Part shown: one piece after another, positions 38,341 to 47,032 of the stretch
Layout: each line of letters starts with the position of its first letter
Position numbering within the stretch: position 1 is the first letter of the stretch
From: Rhodovarius crocodyli
Lineage (GTDB): Bacteria; Pseudomonadota; Alphaproteobacteria; Acetobacterales; Acetobacteraceae
NCBI RefSeq assembly: GCF_004005855.1
Contig: NZ_SACL01000004.1
Coordinates: forward strand, 488,247 to 552,246
Reading direction: 5' to 3'
DNA length: 64,000 nucleotides
Position numbers and translations under genes: made by a program
The notes under the pieces: model-generated
Seen by the model: the letters and a program-made list of their open reading frames with translations, nothing else
Databases searched by the model: none
What the model was told of the DNA's origin: nothing

Positions 38341-40656
38341 CTACCCGGCCGCGAGAGTGAGGGAGGCTGCCGTCGGACGCTGCTGATTCATCGGCGCGGG
38401 CTGGCCGAACAGATAGCCCTGGACCTCGGTGCAGCCCTCCTGGCGCAGGAAGTCCAGCTGGGCCGGCGTCTCCACGCCTTCGGCCAGGATGTGGATGTTC
38501 AGGCTCTCACCCAGGGCCAGAACCGCCCGGATGATCGCCCGCGCATCCGGGCTCGCTTCCAGCTCCGCCATGAAGGAACGGTCGAGCTTGATCTTGTCGA
38601 AGGGGAAGGCCCGCAGGGTGGAGAGCGAGGAATAACCGGTTCCGAAATCATCCATCGCGATGCTGACGCCGAGCGCCTTCAGCTCCTCCAGCAGGCGCGT
38701 CGTGCGCCTCGGGTCGCGGATCATGGCGGTCTCGGTGATCTCCAGCTCCAGCCGGTCGGCCGACAGGCCGGAATCCGCAAGGGCGCGCGCCACCACGCGC
38801 GGCAGGTCGGCCACCAGCTGCACGGCGGAGAGATTGACCGCCACGCGGTGCTTCTGCTGCCAGGTCGCGGCCTCGCGGCAGGCCTCGCGCAGCACCCACT
38901 CGCCGATCGGCAGGATCAGCCCCGTCTCCTCCGCCATCGGGATGAACTCGCTGGGCGGGACGGCGCCGCGTTCCGGGTGCTGCCAGCGCAGCAGCACCTC
39001 ATAGCCCGTGATGGCGCCGCCGCCGATGTCCACCTGCGGCTGGTAGTGAAGGCTGAACTGGCGCCTGGCCAGCGCGTCGCGCAGCTCCTGCATGGTCTTG
39101 CGGCGCTCCCGCACCGCCTGGTCCATCGTCTCCTCATAGAAGCAGATGCGCTTGGCCGGGTTGGCCTTGGCCCGGTACATGGCCAGGTCCGCGTTGCTCA
39201 TCAGCACCGCGGAGGTGCGGGCATCCTGCGGCATCAGCGCAATGCCGATGCTGCCGCCGCACACCACCTCGACATGGCCGAGCGCCACGGGGGTGTTGAG
39301 CTGGCGGTGCAGGCGCTGCGCGAATTCATGCGCTTCGTCACGCCCGGCGACCGGCGCCAGGGCCACGAACTCATCCCCGCCCAGCCGGGCCAGGAACTCC
39401 TCACCCTGCAGGGCCTGGCGCATGCGCGTCGAGAGGGTGGTCAGCACCGTGTCGCCGGCGGCATGGCCGTGCAGGTCGTTCACTTCCTTGAAGCGGTCGA
39501 GGTCGATGGCCAGAAGCGCCATCTGCTGGCCCGGCCGCACGGTCGCCGGCATCACCTCGATCTTCTCCAGGAAGGAGGTGCGGTTGGGCAGGCCGGTCAG
39601 GCTGTCGTTGCGCGCCAGATGGGCGATGCGGCGCTCCTGCGCCAGGCGCGGCCGCACATCGCGCACGGAACGCACCACCAGCCCCTCCTCGGTCCGGGAG
39701 GCGAGCTCCACCGGGATGGGCTTGCCCTCGATCGGCAGCAGCGATGCGCGGATCAGGCGGTCCACCGGCAACTCGCCCTCATGCTCCAGATACTGGCGCA
39801 GCGGGGTGCCGATCAGCGCCTCCCGCGGGGTGTCCAGCAGGGTGCAGAGCGCGGCATTGACCTCAAGCATGCGCCCGTCGCGCTCGACCGCCATGCCGTC
39901 CACCGAGCCCTCGACGAGGGTGCGCAGGCGGCGCTGCGCGCGGAAGCGCGCCTCCTGGTCCAGCAGGCGGCTGGCGACGCCGGTGCCGAGCATGAGGAAG
40001 GCCACGCCCGCCACGCCCATGGCCAGCGCCCAGGTGGCCGAATCGTCGCTCTCCGTGCCGGCGGGGCCGAAGGGGATCACCTCCAGCGCGGCCATGCCCG
40101 TGAAGTGCAGGCTGACAATGGCCAGGACCAGCAGCACCGCCGCGCCCATCAGCCTGCCGCGCGCCGCTTCCCGGAAGGCCCAGGCGCCGAAGCCCGATGC
40201 CGCCGCGATCGAGAGCGCGACATAGGTCTCGGACCACAGCATGAGGCCCTGCACGCCGAAGGCGAGCATGCCCGTGTAATGCATCAGCGAGATCGCGAGG
40301 CCGAACATCGCACCCCCGAGCGTGGGGGCCGGCGCCCAGCCGCGCTGCACGCCCAGCACCAAGGCGAAGGCGGAGCCCAGAACCGCCACCGCGAAGGAGG
40401 CACCGGTCAGGCGCGGATCGAAGGAGACCGGGATGCCGGGACGATAAGCCAGCATCGCGACGAAATGCGTGCACCAGATGGTGGAACCGGAAGCGACCGC
40501 CCCCAGGAACAGCCAGGCACGCTGTGCCGGGCCCTCCGCATCACGCGTCTGCTGGTAGAGCCGGGCGGTGACCAGCGCGCCGAGGCCACAAATCAGCGCC
40601 GCGACCGCGACAAGCCACAGATCGTGCTCCTGCACCAGACAGGTGACGATGCGCAT
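38341..40656 (-). CDS. MHYT-PAS-GGDEF-EAL protein with intact motifs
   Basis: 771 residues from ATG at 40656. The MHYT sensor (THFVAMLAY, MHYTGMLAF, LHFTGMAALEV) is followed by a PAS domain (about 250-365), then GGDEF (RLGGDEFVAL) and EAL (YEVLLRWQHP, NLSAVQL, EITE, DDFGTGYSS, KLDRSFM, AEGVET), all canonical. It could both make and degrade c-di-GMP. It is the upstream paralogue of the preceding entry, 110 bp apart on the same strand, and probably represents the parental form. Confidence 0.92.
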   Translation of the reverse strand: MRIVTCLVQEHDLWLVAVAALICGLGALVTARLYQQTRDAEGPAQRAWLFLGAVASGSTIWCTHFVAMLAYRPGIPVSFDPRLTGASFAVAVLGSAFALVLGVQRGWAPAPTLGGAMFGLAISLMHYTGMLAFGVQGLMLWSETYVALSIAAASGFGAWAFREAARGRLMGAAVLLVLAIVSLHFTGMAALEVIPFGPAGTESDDSATWALAMGVAGVAFLMLGTGVASRLLDQEARFRAQRRLRTLVEGSVDGMAVERDGRMLEVNAALCTLLDTPREALIGTPLRQYLEHEGELPVDRLIRASLLPIEGKPIPVELASRTEEGLVVRSVRDVRPRLAQERRIAHLARNDSLTGLPNRTSFLEKIEVMPATVRPGQQMALLAIDLDRFKEVNDLHGHAAGDTVLTTLSTRMRQALQGEEFLARLGGDEFVALAPVAGRDEAHEFAQRLHRQLNTPVALGHVEVVCGGSIGIALMPQDARTSAVLMSNADLAMYRAKANPAKRICFYEETMDQAVRERRKTMQELRDALARRQFSLHYQPQVDIGGGAITGYEVLLRWQHPERGAVPPSEFIPMAEETGLILPIGEWVLREACREAATWQQKHRVAVNLSAVQLVADLPRVVARALADSGLSADRLELEITETAMIRDPRRTTRLLEELKALGVSIAMDDFGTGYSSLSTLRAFPFDKIKLDRSFMAELEASPDARAIIRAVLALGESLNIHILAEGVETPAQLDFLRQEGCTEVQGYLFGQPAPMNQQRPTAASLTLAAG

Positions 40657-40757
40657 GGACAACTCCACAGTCCCCGCCACTGCCTAAGCACAACGCCCTG
40701 GCCGCCGCCACAGGGCACACATCACAACTACGCGTGGAAAGTTTCCGGCCCCTGAAC

Positions 40758-40787
40758 GAAAAAGGGCGCCCCCGAGGAGGCGCCCCT
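40758..40787 (-). terminator. rho-independent terminator
   Basis: Stem GGGCGCC / GGCGCCC (7 bp) with an 8-base loop; on the minus strand it is followed by TTTTT. It lies 24 bp past the stop of the binding-protein gene that it ends. Confidence 0.8.
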
Positions 40788-40810
40788 GACATGTCACTGA
40801 AAGCGGAGGC

Positions 40811-41839
40811 TCAACGCATCGGCAGCGCGTAGAGCAGGCCGCCCTGGGTCCAGAGGCGGTTCGGGCCGCGCGGCAGGTTCACCGGCGTGCTCTCGCCCAT
40901 GTGGCGCTCGTACATCTCGCCATAGTTACCCAGCGCCCGGACGATGTTGTACGCCCAGTTGCGGTCGATCTTGAGGCTCTCACCCAGCTCCGGCGTCACG
41001 CCCAGCAGGCGGCGGACATTGGCGTTGGTGCTGCTGCGGCGCAGTTCCTCGGCATTGGCGCGGGTCACGCCCAGTTCCTCGGCCTCGATCAGCGCGGTGG
41101 TGGTCCACCGGACCAGATCGTACCAGTCGTCGTCGCCGCGGCGGATATAGGCGCCGTAGGGCTCCTTGCTGAAGCGCTCGTCCAGGATGTTCCAGTCGCG
41201 GGGGTTGGGCATCACGGAACGGGTCGCGGCCAGCTGGGAGGCATCGGTGCCGAAGGCGTCGCAGCGGCCGGCCTGCAGGGCGGGAATGATCTGGTCCAGG
41301 CGCTCATACAGCACCGGGCGGAACGGCACGTTGATCGAGCGGAAGTAGTCCGCCGTCACCTGCTCGTTCGTCGTGCCCTGGGTCAGGCAGATGGTCGCGT
41401 CGCGCAGATCGCGCGCCTGGCGCACGCCGCTGTCGGCCCGCACCATGAAGCCATGGCCATCGTAGAAATAGGTGGTGATGTGACGCAGGCCGAGCGTGGT
41501 GTCGCGCAGCATGGTCTGGGTGGACGTGCGGAACAGCACATCCACCTCACCGGCGCCGAGTGCCGTGAAGCGCGTGGAGGAGGACAGCGGGACGAAACGC
41601 ACCTTGGTGGGGTCGTTGAAGATGGCGACCGCCACCGCGCGGCACATGTCCACGTCCAGCCCCTGCCAGGCGCCGCGGCTGTCAGGCTGCGCGAAGCCCG
41701 CCACACCGGTGTGAATGCCGCAGACGAGCTGGCCGCGCTGACGCACCGCATCCAGCGTTGCCCCGGCGAAGGCGGGGGCGGCGGTGCCGAGAAGCGCGCA
41801 CATCATCGCGCCGGCAGCCATGAGGCTCCGTTTGAGCAT
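40811..41839 (-). CDS. amino-acid-type ABC substrate-binding protein (AapJ/BztA-like), copy A
   Basis: 342 residues; ATG at 41839 with GGGAGAT upstream. Signal peptide MLKRSLMAAGAMMCALLGTAAPAFA by position and pattern. Family motifs: TLDAVRQRGQLVCG, GLDVDMCRAVAVAIF, CLTQGTTNEQ and GRCDAFGTD. It has the long form typical of general L-amino-acid receptors. No permease or ATPase gene is near. About 55-60% alike by eye to copy B. Confidence 0.9.
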   Translation of the reverse strand: MLKRSLMAAGAMMCALLGTAAPAFAGATLDAVRQRGQLVCGIHTGVAGFAQPDSRGAWQGLDVDMCRAVAVAIFNDPTKVRFVPLSSSTRFTALGAGEVDVLFRTSTQTMLRDTTLGLRHITTYFYDGHGFMVRADSGVRQARDLRDATICLTQGTTNEQVTADYFRSINVPFRPVLYERLDQIIPALQAGRCDAFGTDASQLAATRSVMPNPRDWNILDERFSKEPYGAYIRRGDDDWYDLVRWTTTALIEAEELGVTRANAEELRRSSTNANVRRLLGVTPELGESLKIDRNWAYNIVRALGNYGEMYERHMGESTPVNLPRGPNRLWTQGGLLYALPMR

Positions 41840-41957
41840 GAATATCTCCCTGTTGTTCCAGTCTCGACCGAGGACCGGCGTTTTCCCGCAAGTAGTGAAC
41901 GCGGTCGCGCCATGGCGGGTCAAGCGTTCAGCCGGTGCGGGCGCGTGAAGTTAAGGC

Positions 41958-41988
41958 GGCAACGCCCGGACTGCTGCCGGGCGTTGCC
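41958..41988 (-). terminator. 12-bp perfect hairpin after binding-protein copy B
   Basis: GGCAACGCCCGG pairs perfectly with CCGGGCGTTGCC around a 7-base loop, 25 bp past the copy B stop and between the two receptor genes. Only a short T pair follows on the minus strand, but the stem is very stable; it would separate expression of the two copies. Confidence 0.6.
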
Positions 41989-42013
41989 TATTGTGCTGAA
42001 ATAATATGCGATT

Positions 42014-43030
42014 TCAGCGGAAGGGCGGTGCGTACATCAGCCCGCCGCGGGTCCAGATCTCATTCTGGCCGCGCGGCATCGCCACGCTGGTGCTGGGGCC
42101 GAAATGGCGGTCGTACAACTCGCCGTAATTGCCGATCGCGCGGATGGCGTTCAGCGCCCAGGCGGGGTCGAGGCGCAGTGCCTGGCCCACCTCGGGCACC
42201 GCGCCCAGCAGGCGTCGGATGTTGGGGTCGGTCGCGGTGGTGCGCATCTGCTGCGCGTTGGCCGAGGTCACGCCGTTCTCCTCGGCCTCGATCAGCGCGA
42301 AGGTGAACCAGCGCACGATGTCGAACCAGTTCTCGTCGCCCCGGCGCACCACGATCGTGTAGGGCTCCTTGCTGAAGCGCTCGGGCAGGATCACCCAGTC
42401 ATCGGGCTTGGTCAGGCCGGCGCGGGCGGCGGCCAGGCCCGAGGCGTCCATGCCATAGGCATCGCAGCGCCCGGCCTCCAGCGCGCGCACCACCTGCTCC
42501 TGCTCGGCGAACAGCACCGGGCTGATCTGCAGGTTCAGGCTGCGGAAGTATTCGGTGGTGATCTGCTCGTTGGTGGTGCCCTGCAGGATGCAGATGCTGG
42601 CGCCGGCGAGGTCGCGCACACGCTGCGCATTGGTGCTACGGCGGACCATGAAGCCGTGGCCGTCATAGAAATAGTTGGTGGTGAAGCGGATGCCGAGCGT
42701 GGTGTCGCGCAGCACCGTGTGGGTGCTGGTCAGGGTCAGCACATCCACCTCACCCGAGCCCAGCGCCGTGAAGCGCGTGGCGAAGGTCAGCGGCACGAAG
42801 CGCACCTTGGTGGCGTCGCCGAAGATGGCGGCCGCCATGCCGCGGCACAGGTCGGCCACCATGCCCACCCACTGGCCGCGCGAATCGATGGTGGCAAAGC
42901 CCGGGGTGGTGGTGTTCACCCCGCAATTGAGCGTGCCGCGCGCGCGCACGGCATCCAGCGTGCTCTGCGCGCGTGCCGGCGCCGCCAGCATGCCGAGGCC
43001 GAGCGCGGCCACTGCCAGAATCCTGAACAT
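42014..43030 (-). CDS. amino-acid-type ABC substrate-binding protein, copy B
   Basis: 338 residues; ATG at 43030 with GGGAGATTCAGG upstream. Signal peptide ends in APARAQ. Same motifs as copy A: TLDAVRARGTLNCG, GMVADLCRGMAAAIFG, CILQGTTNEQI, GRCDAYGMD, and the shared C-terminal IGNYGELYDRHFG. Differences cluster in the middle, which may mean a different ligand. Probably an old tandem duplication with copy A. Confidence 0.9.
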   Translation of the reverse strand: MFRILAVAALGLGMLAAPARAQSTLDAVRARGTLNCGVNTTTPGFATIDSRGQWVGMVADLCRGMAAAIFGDATKVRFVPLTFATRFTALGSGEVDVLTLTSTHTVLRDTTLGIRFTTNYFYDGHGFMVRRSTNAQRVRDLAGASICILQGTTNEQITTEYFRSLNLQISPVLFAEQEQVVRALEAGRCDAYGMDASGLAAARAGLTKPDDWVILPERFSKEPYTIVVRRGDENWFDIVRWFTFALIEAEENGVTSANAQQMRTTATDPNIRRLLGAVPEVGQALRLDPAWALNAIRAIGNYGELYDRHFGPSTSVAMPRGQNEIWTRGGLMYAPPFR

Positions 43031-43089
43031 CCTGAATCTCCCGTTGTGGTTGCAGCATCGCGGAGCGGCGCGGCAACCGGCAAGGGGAT

Positions 43090-44670
43090 TCACGCAGCCA
43101 GGATGAGATCGGACGCCTTCTCACCGATCATGATCGAGGCAGCATTGGTGTTACCGTTGATATGCATGGGCATGATGGAGGCATCGGCCACCCGCAGCCC
43201 GCCGATGCCGCGCACGCGCAATGCGGGGTCCACCACGCTCGCCTCATCCCCGCCCATGCGGCAGGTGCCGATGAAGTGGTGGGTGGTGCTGGAGATGGCG
43301 CGGATGCTGGCGACCAGCCCCGCGTCATCCGTCACCGCCGGGCCGGGCAGCAGTTCTTCCGTCACGTACCGCCGGATGGCCGGGTTGGCCATGATGTGCC
43401 GGATCCGCTTCGTGCCGCGCAGCAGCACCGTCAGGTCATGCGGGTCACTGAGGTAGCGCGGCCGGATGACCGGCGCATCGGCCAGGTCACGCGACCGCAG
43501 CGTGACCTCGCCCGTGCTGCTCGGCCGGCCCTGCCGGACAGTGAGGGTGAAACCCTCGCGCTGCGGCAGGTTGCCGGTATCGGGCATCAGTCCGATGGCC
43601 ATGCCCATCTGCATGTCGGGCACCTCCATCCCCGGCTCCGAGGCGAAGAAGCCGCCGGTCGAGAAGGGCGTGTTGGTCAGGATGCCCTTGCGCTGGAAGA
43701 TGAACTTCAGCACCGCCATGGCGCCCCGGATGGGCCGCGTATGGGCATAGGCCGTGGTGCCCGGGCGGCAGGCATAGTTCATCCGGTAAGACAGGTGATC
43801 CTGCAGGTTCCGCCCCACGGAGGGCCGGTCCAGCAGCGGCGTGATGCCGAGCGCCGACAGGGCGTCTGCATCGCCGATGCCCGACAGCATCAGCAGCTTG
43901 GGCGAATTGAATACGCCGGCGCTGACCACCGTCTCCCGCGCCGCGCGGATCTCGATGGCCTGCCCGTCCTGGCGCACCCGCGCGCCGGTGCAGCGCAGCC
44001 CGTCGAAGGTGAGGGCTTCGGCCTCGGCACGGGTCAGGATGGTGAGGTTCGGGCGCGACCGCGCGCTGTCCAGGAAGGCGCGCGCCGTGGACCAGCGCAA
44101 CCCGTTGCGGGTGGTGGTGTCGTAGTGGCCGAAGCCTTCCTGGCTTTCGCCGTTGAAGTCGACGGGCGCGCGGAAACCCTCGGCGCGGGCGGCCTCCAGA
44201 AAGGCCTCGCAGACCGGCGGCACCGGGCGGCCGAGCGTGACCGTCAGCGGGCCGTCGCCGCCGTGATACGCGTCGGCGCCGCGCTCGCTGCCCTCGGATT
44301 TCCGGAAATAGGGCAGCACGTCGTCATAGCTCCAGCCGACGCAGCCCGCCTGGCGCCAATAGTCGTAATCGCGGGCATGGCCGCGGATATAGATCATGCC
44401 GTTGATGCTGCTGGACCCGCCGAGTGTCTTGCCGCGCGCGCAGAAGATGCGGCGGCCGTCGAGCTCGGGCTCGGGTTCCGAGAAGTAGTTCCAGTTATGC
44501 TGCGGCGCCTTCACGTTGCGCGCCACGGCACCGGGCACGCGCAGCAGCGGGTCACGGTCCGGGCCGCCTGCCTCCAGCAGCACCACGCGGTTCGCGGGGT
44601 CGGCCGAGAGCCGGTTGGCCAGCACCGCCCCGGCCGAACCCGCGCCGATCACCAGGAAATCGCACTCCAT
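43090..44670 (-). CDS. GMC-family FAD oxidoreductase (choline dehydrogenase-like)
   Basis: 526 residues. FAD-binding VIGAGSAGAVLANRLS at the start, GMC signature GGSSSINGMIYIRGHARDYDYW, and C-terminal catalytic pair in PMHINGNTNAASIMIGE. It oxidises an alcohol; true BetA is possible but no betB or betI is nearby and it follows the two amino-acid receptors, so the substrate is open. Starts directly at the FAD motif. Confidence 0.92.
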   Translation of the reverse strand: MECDFLVIGAGSAGAVLANRLSADPANRVVLLEAGGPDRDPLLRVPGAVARNVKAPQHNWNYFSEPEPELDGRRIFCARGKTLGGSSSINGMIYIRGHARDYDYWRQAGCVGWSYDDVLPYFRKSEGSERGADAYHGGDGPLTVTLGRPVPPVCEAFLEAARAEGFRAPVDFNGESQEGFGHYDTTTRNGLRWSTARAFLDSARSRPNLTILTRAEAEALTFDGLRCTGARVRQDGQAIEIRAARETVVSAGVFNSPKLLMLSGIGDADALSALGITPLLDRPSVGRNLQDHLSYRMNYACRPGTTAYAHTRPIRGAMAVLKFIFQRKGILTNTPFSTGGFFASEPGMEVPDMQMGMAIGLMPDTGNLPQREGFTLTVRQGRPSSTGEVTLRSRDLADAPVIRPRYLSDPHDLTVLLRGTKRIRHIMANPAIRRYVTEELLPGPAVTDDAGLVASIRAISSTTHHFIGTCRMGGDEASVVDPALRVRGIGGLRVADASIMPMHINGNTNAASIMIGEKASDLILAA

Positions 44671-44767
44671 GCGCCCACTCCGTCCGTTGGGGGCATGATG
44701 CCCCTGCCCTGCCCCCGCACAAGCCGGGGCATGGCCGGAACCGCCCGGGCCGGGTTAGCCTGTGCCC

Positions 44768-45313
44768 ATGATCGAGACAGAGCGCCTGCGCCTGCGCCCC
44801 TGGCGGCGGGATGACCGCCCGGCCTTCGCCGCCATGTGCGCCGACCCGGAGGTGATGCGGCATTTCGCCAAGACGCTGAACCGCGCCGAAGCCGACGAGT
44901 TTCTGGACCGGATGGAGCTGCGCCAGGCGGAAACCGGGTTGTCCTTCTGGGCAGTGGAACGGCTGGCCGCGCCGGGGATGATCGGCATGTGCGGCCTCGG
45001 GCGCATCCAATGGGCCGCCATTCCCTTCCCTGCCCTGACGGAGCCGCCGGTGGAGATCGGCTGGCGCTTCGCCACGGCGCATCAGGGCCAGGGCTATGCG
45101 CTGGAGGCCGCGCGCGCGGCCCTGGCCTATGGGTTCTCGCTTGGCCTGCCGGAGATCGTGGCCTTCACCATCCCGCCCAACACCCGCTCCTGGGGCCTGA
45201 TGGAGAAGCTCGGCATGCGGCCCGACGGGCGCTTCGAGCACCCGCGCCTGCCGGAGGGCCACCCGATGCGCGAACACCTGCTGTACCGGCTGCGGAGGGA
45301 GGACAGGCCATGA
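44768..45313 (+). CDS. GNAT acetyltransferase (RimJ/RimL-like)
   Basis: 181 residues. IETERLRLRPWRRDDRPAF is the typical start, and GWRFATAHQGQGYALEAARA holds the acetyl-CoA loop. These enzymes acetylate protein N-termini or small amines. ATG at 44768 is preferred to the GTG at 44762 because the family begins M-I-E-T-E-R-L. Four-base overlap with the next gene. Confidence 0.88.
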   Translation: MIETERLRLRPWRRDDRPAFAAMCADPEVMRHFAKTLNRAEADEFLDRMELRQAETGLSFWAVERLAAPGMIGMCGLGRIQWAAIPFPALTEPPVEIGWRFATAHQGQGYALEAARAALAYGFSLGLPEIVAFTIPPNTRSWGLMEKLGMRPDGRFEHPRLPEGHPMREHLLYRLRREDRP

Positions 45314-45624
45314 CGCGCGATCACGGGCTGGAGGAACTGCTGCGCGAGGAGCTGGGCGACGACCCCGCCGTTTCCGAGAAGGCGATGTTCGGCGGCCTCG
45401 CCTTCCTGTGGCATGGGCGGCTGCTGTGCGCGGCCCGGCATGACGGCATGCTGGTCAGGCTGGGCAAGGGGCAGGATGGCTGGGCGCTGGAGCAGCCCGA
45501 CATCCGCCCCATGGCCGCGCGCATGCCCGGCTGGATCAAGGCCGGCCCCGATGCCTATGGCGACGACGCGCTGCGCGCGAAGCTGCTGGCCCAGGCCTTC
45601 GAGGTGGTGCGCGGGCTGGAATGA
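45310..45624 (+). CDS. TfoX N-terminal-domain protein
   Basis: 104 residues. KAMFGGLAFLWHGRLLCAARHDGMLVRLG matches the TfoX-N fold, normally linked to competence regulation, but here as a single domain without TfoX-C; such stand-alone copies are of unknown role. ATG overlaps the GNAT stop by four bases, so the two are coupled. Confidence 0.8.
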   Translation: MTRDHGLEELLREELGDDPAVSEKAMFGGLAFLWHGRLLCAARHDGMLVRLGKGQDGWALEQPDIRPMAARMPGWIKAGPDAYGDDALRAKLLAQAFEVVRGLE

Positions 45625-45634
45625 GCCTTACCGC

Positions 45635-46285
45635 TCAGCCTTCCCGCCTGCGGTAGCCTCCGGCCAGCGGCCGCGGCCATATGGGGGCGGGGATCAGCTC
45701 CGGCAGGTTTTCCGATGTCAGCCCCGTGGCGCCTCCGGCCGCCAGCAGCTCGGCCATCGCCCATTCCCAGGCGAAGGCGCCGGCATCCTCGGCCGCCGCG
45801 TGGCTGTGGGCGGGGCGCCAGCGCGCCATCGCCGGGCGCACCGTCATCGGGTCCAGCCCGGCCGCGCGCAGGCGCCGGGCCACCAGTCCTCCGGATTTGG
45901 GCTCGCCCAGGAACCAGCCCCGGGGTGACCGCCCTGCGGCTTCATAGAGGATGTACAGCCAGTCGGCGTCCCATCCGTTGGCCCCGGTGTCACTGGCCAC
46001 CTCCAGCCCCGCCAGCGCGCCGTCCAGCACATCGCAGGCCTCATCGGGGGGCAGGCCCTCCTGGAGCAGCACTTCACGCGTCAGGCCATGGACGGGCTCG
46101 GCCGCTCTGTCCCAGCGCAGCGGCTCATCCAGCCAGGGCTGGATGGGGCGGATCAGGATGCTGCGCAGCGCCAGCGCCCAGCCGCCCTCGGCCTGCACCG
46201 GCTGCGCCCAGCCGATCTCGATCGGGAAGGAGCCCCCGGTAATGCCCGAGGCCTCGATATCCAGGAAAACCGGCGCTTCGCTCAT
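45635..46285 (-). CDS. DEDDh-type 3'-5' exonuclease
   Basis: 216 residues. Exo I FLDIEASG (Asp-x-Glu), Exo II at DTGANGWDADWL, and Exo III HSHAAAEDAGAF with His and Asp. These give the DnaQ-like active site. HGLT, common in this fold, is also seen. A small free-standing exonuclease; RNA or DNA substrate not known. Confidence 0.75.
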   Translation of the reverse strand: MSEAPVFLDIEASGITGGSFPIEIGWAQPVQAEGGWALALRSILIRPIQPWLDEPLRWDRAAEPVHGLTREVLLQEGLPPDEACDVLDGALAGLEVASDTGANGWDADWLYILYEAAGRSPRGWFLGEPKSGGLVARRLRAAGLDPMTVRPAMARWRPAHSHAAAEDAGAFAWEWAMAELLAAGGATGLTSENLPELIPAPIWPRPLAGGYRRREG

Positions 46286-46327
46286 GGCGCGATCATGGGC
46301 ACGGGATGCACGCCCCGGCCACTGACA

Positions 46328-47032
46328 TCAATGCGACGCGGGCGATGACGCGGCCGAGGTATCGATGATCCGCCCATCCTCCATCGCCACGATCCGGTCC
46401 GCGATGTCCAGGATGCGCGGGTCATGCGTGACCAGCAGGATGGGGGTGCCGCGCCGACGCGCGAGGTCGGACAGCAGGCGCACCACCTCCTGGCCCGAGG
46501 CGCGGTCGAGTGCCGCCGTGGGCTCATCGGCCAGCACCAGCCCGGGTTCGGCCACCAGGGCGCGCGCCACCGCCACGCGCTGGCGCTGCCCGCCCGAGAG
46601 CTGGGCGGGGCGCTTGTCCGCGTGCTCCGCGAGGCCCACGGCGGCCAGCATCTCCCCTGCCCGCTTCAGCCGGTCCGCGTCGTTCATGCCGCCATGCAGT
46701 TCCAGCGACATGGCCACGTTCTGCCGCGCCGACAGGAAGCCCAGCAGGTTGTGGTTCTGGAAGATGAAGCCGATGCGACGGCGCAGGGCCACGCGCGCGG
46801 CCTCCGAGGCGCCGCGCATCTCCTGGCCCAGCACCAGGCAGCTGCCCTCCTGCATGCCGCGCAGCGCGCCGATCAGCGTCAGCAGCGTGGTCTTGCCGGA
46901 GCCCGAGGGGCCGGTGAGGATCACGATCTCACCCGGTGCCACCGATAGCGAGACATCCTTCAGCACCGCCCGGCGCAACTCGCCGTCGCCGTAGCTGAAA
47001 GTGATGTTGGACAGTTCGAGGGGCTGATCCAT
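46328..47032 (-). CDS. devA: ABC transporter ATPase, DevA family
   Basis: 234 residues. Walker A GPSGSGKTT, signature LSGGQRQRVAVARAL, Walker B VLADEPTAALD, and the H-loop VTHD. It powers the DevBCA exporter, which in cyanobacteria exports glycolipids and in other bacteria various small compounds. Start overlaps the permease stop (TGATG). Confidence 0.92.
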   Translation of the reverse strand: MDQPLELSNITFSYGDGELRRAVLKDVSLSVAPGEIVILTGPSGSGKTTLLTLIGALRGMQEGSCLVLGQEMRGASEAARVALRRRIGFIFQNHNLLGFLSARQNVAMSLELHGGMNDADRLKRAGEMLAAVGLAEHADKRPAQLSGGQRQRVAVARALVAEPGLVLADEPTAALDRASGQEVVRLLSDLARRRGTPILLVTHDPRILDIADRIVAMEDGRIIDTSAASSPASH

